Below, in pieces: positions 60,574-64,000 of a DNA stretch of 64,000 bases. The DNA lies in NCBI GenBank assembly GCA_040766885.1, contig JAXGPP010000010.1:62001-126000 (forward strand), read 5' to 3'. The first letter of the stretch is position 1; every line of letters starts with the position of its first letter. The notes under the pieces were generated by a model. It did not search any database and had not been told where the DNA came from. It saw nothing but the letters and a program-made list of their open reading frames with translations. The position numbers and the translations under genes were made by a program. This DNA comes from JAXGPP01 sp040766885 (GTDB lineage: Bacteria > Planctomycetota > Planctomycetia > Pirellulales > Thermoguttaceae).

Positions 60574-60680
60574 TCCCAGCAAGAAACGCCGCATGCGGTC
60601 TTGCCGGGCGCTGCGGAATCGCCCGGTAAGGCCGCATGGCGGCACTCTGGAGGGAAGCAGCAGGAAGGTCGATCAGGCGC

Positions 60681-61112
60681 TTACCACGGACCGCGGACAG
60701 GATACACGCCGAACTGGTCGGTGTCGGAGGGCCAGCGCGGCGTGGACTGCAGCGCGCCGGGGACCTGCCAGCCTGGACCGCCGTAGTTGCGGCCAAATTG
60801 CGGGGCAATGGTGGTGACGCGAGTATTGCCGACACCCCAGCCCCAGTGCGTCTGATATTCGGCCGTCGGCGGCACGACCAGAGCCACCGGCGTGCCCCAG
60901 CCGGTGTGGCTGTAATAGCCGTGCCAGCATGTAATGCCTTGGGCCACGTTGGGGTCGATCAGCGACCGGTTATAGGCCCAATTCTGCACGTGGCCGAATG
61001 GGACGCAGGTGTGGTAGCCGAGCGGGGCGAGCTCAAATGCCCAGCCGCTTGCCACCGGACCGGCCGCCACGACGGCCAATCCTAGCAAGCCTGACAGTGC
61101 AAAACGTTTCAT
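60681..61112 (-). CDS. Small secreted protein
   Basis: 143 residues; a signal peptide (RFALSGLLGLAVVAAGPVAS, cleaved near GWA) leads an aromatic-rich mature part: LGYHTCVPFGHVQNWAYNRS, WHGYYSHTGWGTPVALVVPP and RNYGGPGWQVPGALQSTPRW. Two Cys may form a disulfide. It resembles the next small secreted protein in style and strand but not clearly in sequence. No known domain. It should lie in the periplasm or cell surface. Confidence 0.75.
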   Translation of the reverse strand: MKRFALSGLLGLAVVAAGPVASGWAFELAPLGYHTCVPFGHVQNWAYNRSLIDPNVAQGITCWHGYYSHTGWGTPVALVVPPTAEYQTHWGWGVGNTRVTTIAPQFGRNYGGPGWQVPGALQSTPRWPSDTDQFGVYPVRGPW

Positions 61113-61192
61113 TGGCGTCGGTTCCTTCTTTCTGGGTCGATTGCATCGGCTGTGCGCCGGGGGTGCGGTGTCCCGGCGCGGCCGTCAGCGGA

Positions 61193-61519
61193 TCATTGCC
61201 AGGTTACGCTGGTTCGAGTCCAGCCGCTCCCCTCGTTGTACCGCCAGTACACGCGATGGTGGTGGTAGAGGAACTCGTGCGGCATGAGTGGCTGATAGGT
61301 GATGAACGTGTGCCCCACATAGGGCGGCGTGGGCCGCGGCGCGACATAGAGCTGGGCGCCCGTACCACTCCAGGGGCAGGGTGGAGCGTAGTAGTTGTAA
61401 AACAGATCGTCAGGGTTACGCTCGCGGGCCTGTGCCTGCCCGCCGTCAAATGACAGCAGTCCGCCAGCCGCCAGCACGACCGCGACAAGCAACGCGAGGC
61501 GCAGCATTTTCATGGCCAT
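61193..61519 (-). CDS. Small secreted protein
   Basis: 108 residues from the ATG at 61519. Signal peptide (KMLRLALLVAVVLAAGGLLS, cleaved near AQA). The mature part is Tyr/Pro-rich: DDLFYNYYAPPCPWSGTGAQ, LYVAPRPTPPYVGHTFITYQ and FLYHHHRVYWRYNEGSG. Short planctomycete exported proteins with YYxPP and HRVYWRY phrases are common. It lies 80 nt before the previous small secreted protein on the same strand, so co-transcription is likely. Confidence 0.75.
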   Translation of the reverse strand: MAMKMLRLALLVAVVLAAGGLLSFDGGQAQARERNPDDLFYNYYAPPCPWSGTGAQLYVAPRPTPPYVGHTFITYQPLMPHEFLYHHHRVYWRYNEGSGWTRTSVTWQ

Positions 61520-61817
61520 GAAAGAACTCCTTGCGGGTAGTCTGGGTCTTGTGGATCGGGTCAAACTCGTGTAATGAGTCTTCGTTTCCCGTACCTTCGT
61601 CGGCTGGTAGCGGTTCGACGGGTGAGTCTTTATGTGCTGGATGGAACAGTCCTTCCAACCGTAACGGAAAGACCGAAAAAGCCACCTGGGACGGTGCCGG
61701 AATAACCGTTATAATCGGAATTACTTGGCGACTTCGTCTCGACGCGTCGCTTGGCCCTCGCATCGTCGGGCCGTTCTGACATCTCCCCGAGTGGCGCTTC
61801 CCCCACGGAGCCAACGA

Positions 61818-63866
61818 GTGGCAATATCACAGGTTGAAACCGTGCCGACCGAAGATACTGAACGGGTTTCCACTGAATCAAACGGCGAGGCGGCCGCGAA
61901 AGGATCGCATCGTCGGCGCGCCACGGCCCAATCCATGGCCGCCAGCCAGCGCGACATCTCGGTGAGCGAGTTCTTTGCCAAGAACCGCCATCTTTTGGGG
62001 TTCGACAACCCCCGAAAAGCGCTGCTTACTACCGTTAAGGAGGCTGTAGACAACGCCCTCGACGCATGCGAAGAGGCCGGCATACTCCCCGAAGTGTGGG
62101 TCCATATCCAGCAGACCGGTGAGAATCGCTACAAGGTTGGTGTCCAGGACAACGGGCCGGGCATCGTGAAGAAGCAGATCCCGCTGATTTTCGGCAAGCT
62201 GCTCTACGGCTCCAAGTTCCACCGCCTGAGGATGAGCCGCGGCCAGCAGGGAATCGGCATCAGTGCCGCCGGTATGTACGGGCTTCTCAGCACGGGCAAG
62301 CCGGTGAAGATCGTCTCGCGGATCGGAAAGGGGAAGTCGGCCCACTACTACGAGATCCAGATCGACACCAAACGCAACCAGCCCGAGATTCTCAACGGCG
62401 GTGGGGAGGGGATCGACATCCCGGCGGGCAACAAGGGGCAGGACCTGATCGCGAAACATGGTATCGAGTGGATCGATGTCGATCATGGCACACGGGTGAC
62501 GATTGAGCTGGAGGCCCGCTATCAGCGGGGCCGCGGCAGCGTCGACGAGTACCTGGAACAGACGGCGATCGCCAACCCGCACGTGACGGTCCATTACCTC
62601 GATCCGGACGGGAACCAGCGCGAGTACCCCCGCGTGGCGGAGAAGCTGCCGCCGGAGCCGAAGGAGATCAAGCCACATCCCTACGGCGTCGAGTTGGGCC
62701 GCTTGGTGGCCATGCTCAAGGACGGCAAGGCAGGGACGATCAGCCAGTTTCTCACCGAGTCGTTTTGCCGCGTTTCACCGGCCGCGGCTCGCAAAATCTG
62801 CCAGACGGCAAAGATCAGCACTCGGTCGAGCACCAGGAAGATCGGCCGCCACGAGGCTGAGTCGCTCTACAAGTCGCTCCAGGCGGTGCGACTGCCGTCG
62901 CCGGCCACCGATTGCATCTGCCCGATCGGCGAAGAACTGATCCTCAAAGGGCTGCACCAGGTCGTGCCGGGCGAGTTTTACGCCGCCGCCACCCGTCCGC
63001 CGGCCGTCTACCGCGGCAACCCGTTCCAGATCGAGGTCGGTCTGGCCTATGGTGGGGCGCCGATCGTCTATCGCGTTTCGCGCGATACGCTCGTCGAGAT
63101 GCTCGAGCAGAGCGATGCTCGGACGCTGCGTCAGTTCCTTGCTAGTGCCTTCGAAGGCATGGGGCTCGACGCCGCCGACAAGATCCTCGCCCAGGCCAAG
63201 GTGCCCACCCGGGTGTCGCCGGGCAAGCTCAAGAAAGCCGACATCGAACACCTGCACGAAGCGCTCCAGCACGTCAACATCAACGAAGGGCAGACGATGA
63301 ACGTGCTGCGGTACGCCAACCGCGTGCCGCTGCAATTTCAGGCTGGCGCATGCGCCATTACGCAGACGATCCTCGCCACGAACTGGCGATCGTACGGCTT
63401 GGGGCAGAGCCGCGGCTCCCTTCCCCGCGGCCCGGTTACCGTCATGGTCCACATCGCCAGCGTTTGGGTGCCGTTCACCAGCGAATCGAAGGAAGCCATC
63501 GCATCTTACCCGGAGATCCAGAAGGAACTCCGCCTGGCCCTCCAGGCGGTGGGCCGAAAGCTGGGCATGTACATGCGGCGGCGGCAACGGGTAAAGCATG
63601 AGGGAGAGCGCCGCAACATCTTTCTCCGCTACCTGGGCGAAGTGGCCAGCGCGGTGAGCGACATCAACGCTGTCGACCGCGAATCCCTTTACGAGCAATT
63701 ACTCGACGTGGCCAAGCGAAAGACGATTCAAGCGGACATGAAGCTCGACGATCGCGGCCGTCCGATCGACGAGGAAGAACACGATTACGGCGAGAACGTG
63801 CTGGTGGTCGACCCCGCCAGCCGTGCCGCCCAAGCCCCGCCGAGCGGAAACGGAGAAGCGCACTGA
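61818..63866 (+). CDS. top6B: DNA topoisomerase VI subunit B
   Basis: 682 residues from GTG 61818, which follows GGAG by 8 nt; the frame is open to 61725. The GHKL ATPase fold is shown by the N box KEAVDNALDACEEA, the VQDNGPGI box and GQQGIGISAAGMYGLLSTG; a transducer domain with switch Lys follows (TNWRSYGLGQSRGSLPRGPV). Subunit B binds ATP and closes the clamp on DNA, while the Spo11-like subunit A cuts. Topoisomerase VI is mainly archaeal and plant; a bacterial copy fits planctomycetes, where it is found sporadically. The N-terminal 45 residues are a poorly ordered extension. The A subunit gene probably lies beyond the right edge. Confidence 0.95.
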   Translation: MAISQVETVPTEDTERVSTESNGEAAAKGSHRRRATAQSMAASQRDISVSEFFAKNRHLLGFDNPRKALLTTVKEAVDNALDACEEAGILPEVWVHIQQTGENRYKVGVQDNGPGIVKKQIPLIFGKLLYGSKFHRLRMSRGQQGIGISAAGMYGLLSTGKPVKIVSRIGKGKSAHYYEIQIDTKRNQPEILNGGGEGIDIPAGNKGQDLIAKHGIEWIDVDHGTRVTIELEARYQRGRGSVDEYLEQTAIANPHVTVHYLDPDGNQREYPRVAEKLPPEPKEIKPHPYGVELGRLVAMLKDGKAGTISQFLTESFCRVSPAAARKICQTAKISTRSSTRKIGRHEAESLYKSLQAVRLPSPATDCICPIGEELILKGLHQVVPGEFYAAATRPPAVYRGNPFQIEVGLAYGGAPIVYRVSRDTLVEMLEQSDARTLRQFLASAFEGMGLDAADKILAQAKVPTRVSPGKLKKADIEHLHEALQHVNINEGQTMNVLRYANRVPLQFQAGACAITQTILATNWRSYGLGQSRGSLPRGPVTVMVHIASVWVPFTSESKEAIASYPEIQKELRLALQAVGRKLGMYMRRRQRVKHEGERRNIFLRYLGEVASAVSDINAVDRESLYEQLLDVAKRKTIQADMKLDDRGRPIDEEEHDYGENVLVVDPASRAAQAPPSGNGEAH

Positions 63867-64000
63867 AAAACCTGTCGGCGCCCGCCCGCCTGCAGACCTA
63901 TCGAGCGTTGCATCGGCAGTGGGCAAGGCGAACCGCCGCGGAACCGGGATTGACGGCGGTGGCCCGCGAGCTCGCTTTCAAGACAACCACCCAATAAACG
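63867..64000. other. Window end, no gene start supported
   Basis: The frame after the top6B stop is open for about 44 codons but has no ATG and no ribosome binding site. A top6A start is expected beyond this edge. Confidence 0.4.

Noticed and set aside
61193..61195. UGA stop of the small secreted protein as Sec
   Set aside because: The downstream frame is Arg-rich noise and no SECIS-like hairpin is present.

Overview
This 64 kb window comes from a GC-rich bacterial chromosome that I read as a planctomycete (Pirellulales-like). The signs are a giant secreted protein with the planctomycete LEPxR-type N-terminal motif (WLEQRALLTA), a bacterial topoisomerase VI B subunit, a large cytochrome c system II pair (ResB plus an enlarged CcsA), several ExbB/MotA-ExbD style operons, LpxA, and many long signal-peptide proteins of glycosidase-like type. 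The genus cannot be named from the sequence alone.

Layout. Positions 1-5.9 kb hold the N-terminal 1950 residues of a giant minus-strand protein that joins an IdeS-like cysteine peptidase domain to calcium-binding RTX-type repeats; it runs off the left edge. Positions 6-16 kb hold chromosomal genes: a C1-peptidase-like pseudoenzyme, a sugar-phosphate isomerase fold protein, a glycosidase-like exported protein, lpxA, a TPR protein, a DUF3467 protein and a STAS protein. Positions 16-23 kb are an accessory region of small minus-strand genes. Several are separated by 70-150 bp sites with the full layout of integron attC sites (R'' GGCCAAC, L'', L', R' GTTGGCC, some with an extrahelical base). No integrase gene is seen, so I call it a CALIN, a cluster of attC sites lacking an integrase. 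Two further families of direct repeats sit in the 5' flanks of genes here.

Positions 23.8-38 kb are housekeeping and exported genes: sialidase-like, rhomboid protease, degenerate sulfatase-like, DinB-like, a large glycosidase-like protein, a diguanylate cyclase, ferritin, a UroD-family protein, DUF971, an MFS transporter and a DsrE-like protein. Positions 38.3-42.4 kb carry a three-gene MotA-like stator operon with two unequal MotB/ExbD-like partners. A structured, terminator-ended stretch at 42.6-42.9 kb may encode a small RNA. Then come queC-queD, an HTH-membrane protein, and resB-ccsA.

The most striking region is 51.9-55.1 kb. A selenocysteine tRNA gene (selC, anticodon UCA) lies just upstream of a same-strand three-gene cluster: a small membrane protein ending CPT-UGA-VH, a NapH/CcoG-like polyferredoxin, and a secreted beta-rich protein whose frame continues 64 codons past an in-frame UGA (U-G-F-T-C). 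Both UGA codons are followed about 20 nt later by a hairpin with apical loop UGG, which fits bacterial SECIS rules. I infer two undescribed selenoproteins working with a polyferredoxin in an envelope redox system. Conventional gene calling would truncate both.

Positions 55.3-60.6 kb are a Ton/Tol-like operon (exported protein, ExbB, two ExbD, large TPR protein). Two small secreted proteins and top6B close the window.
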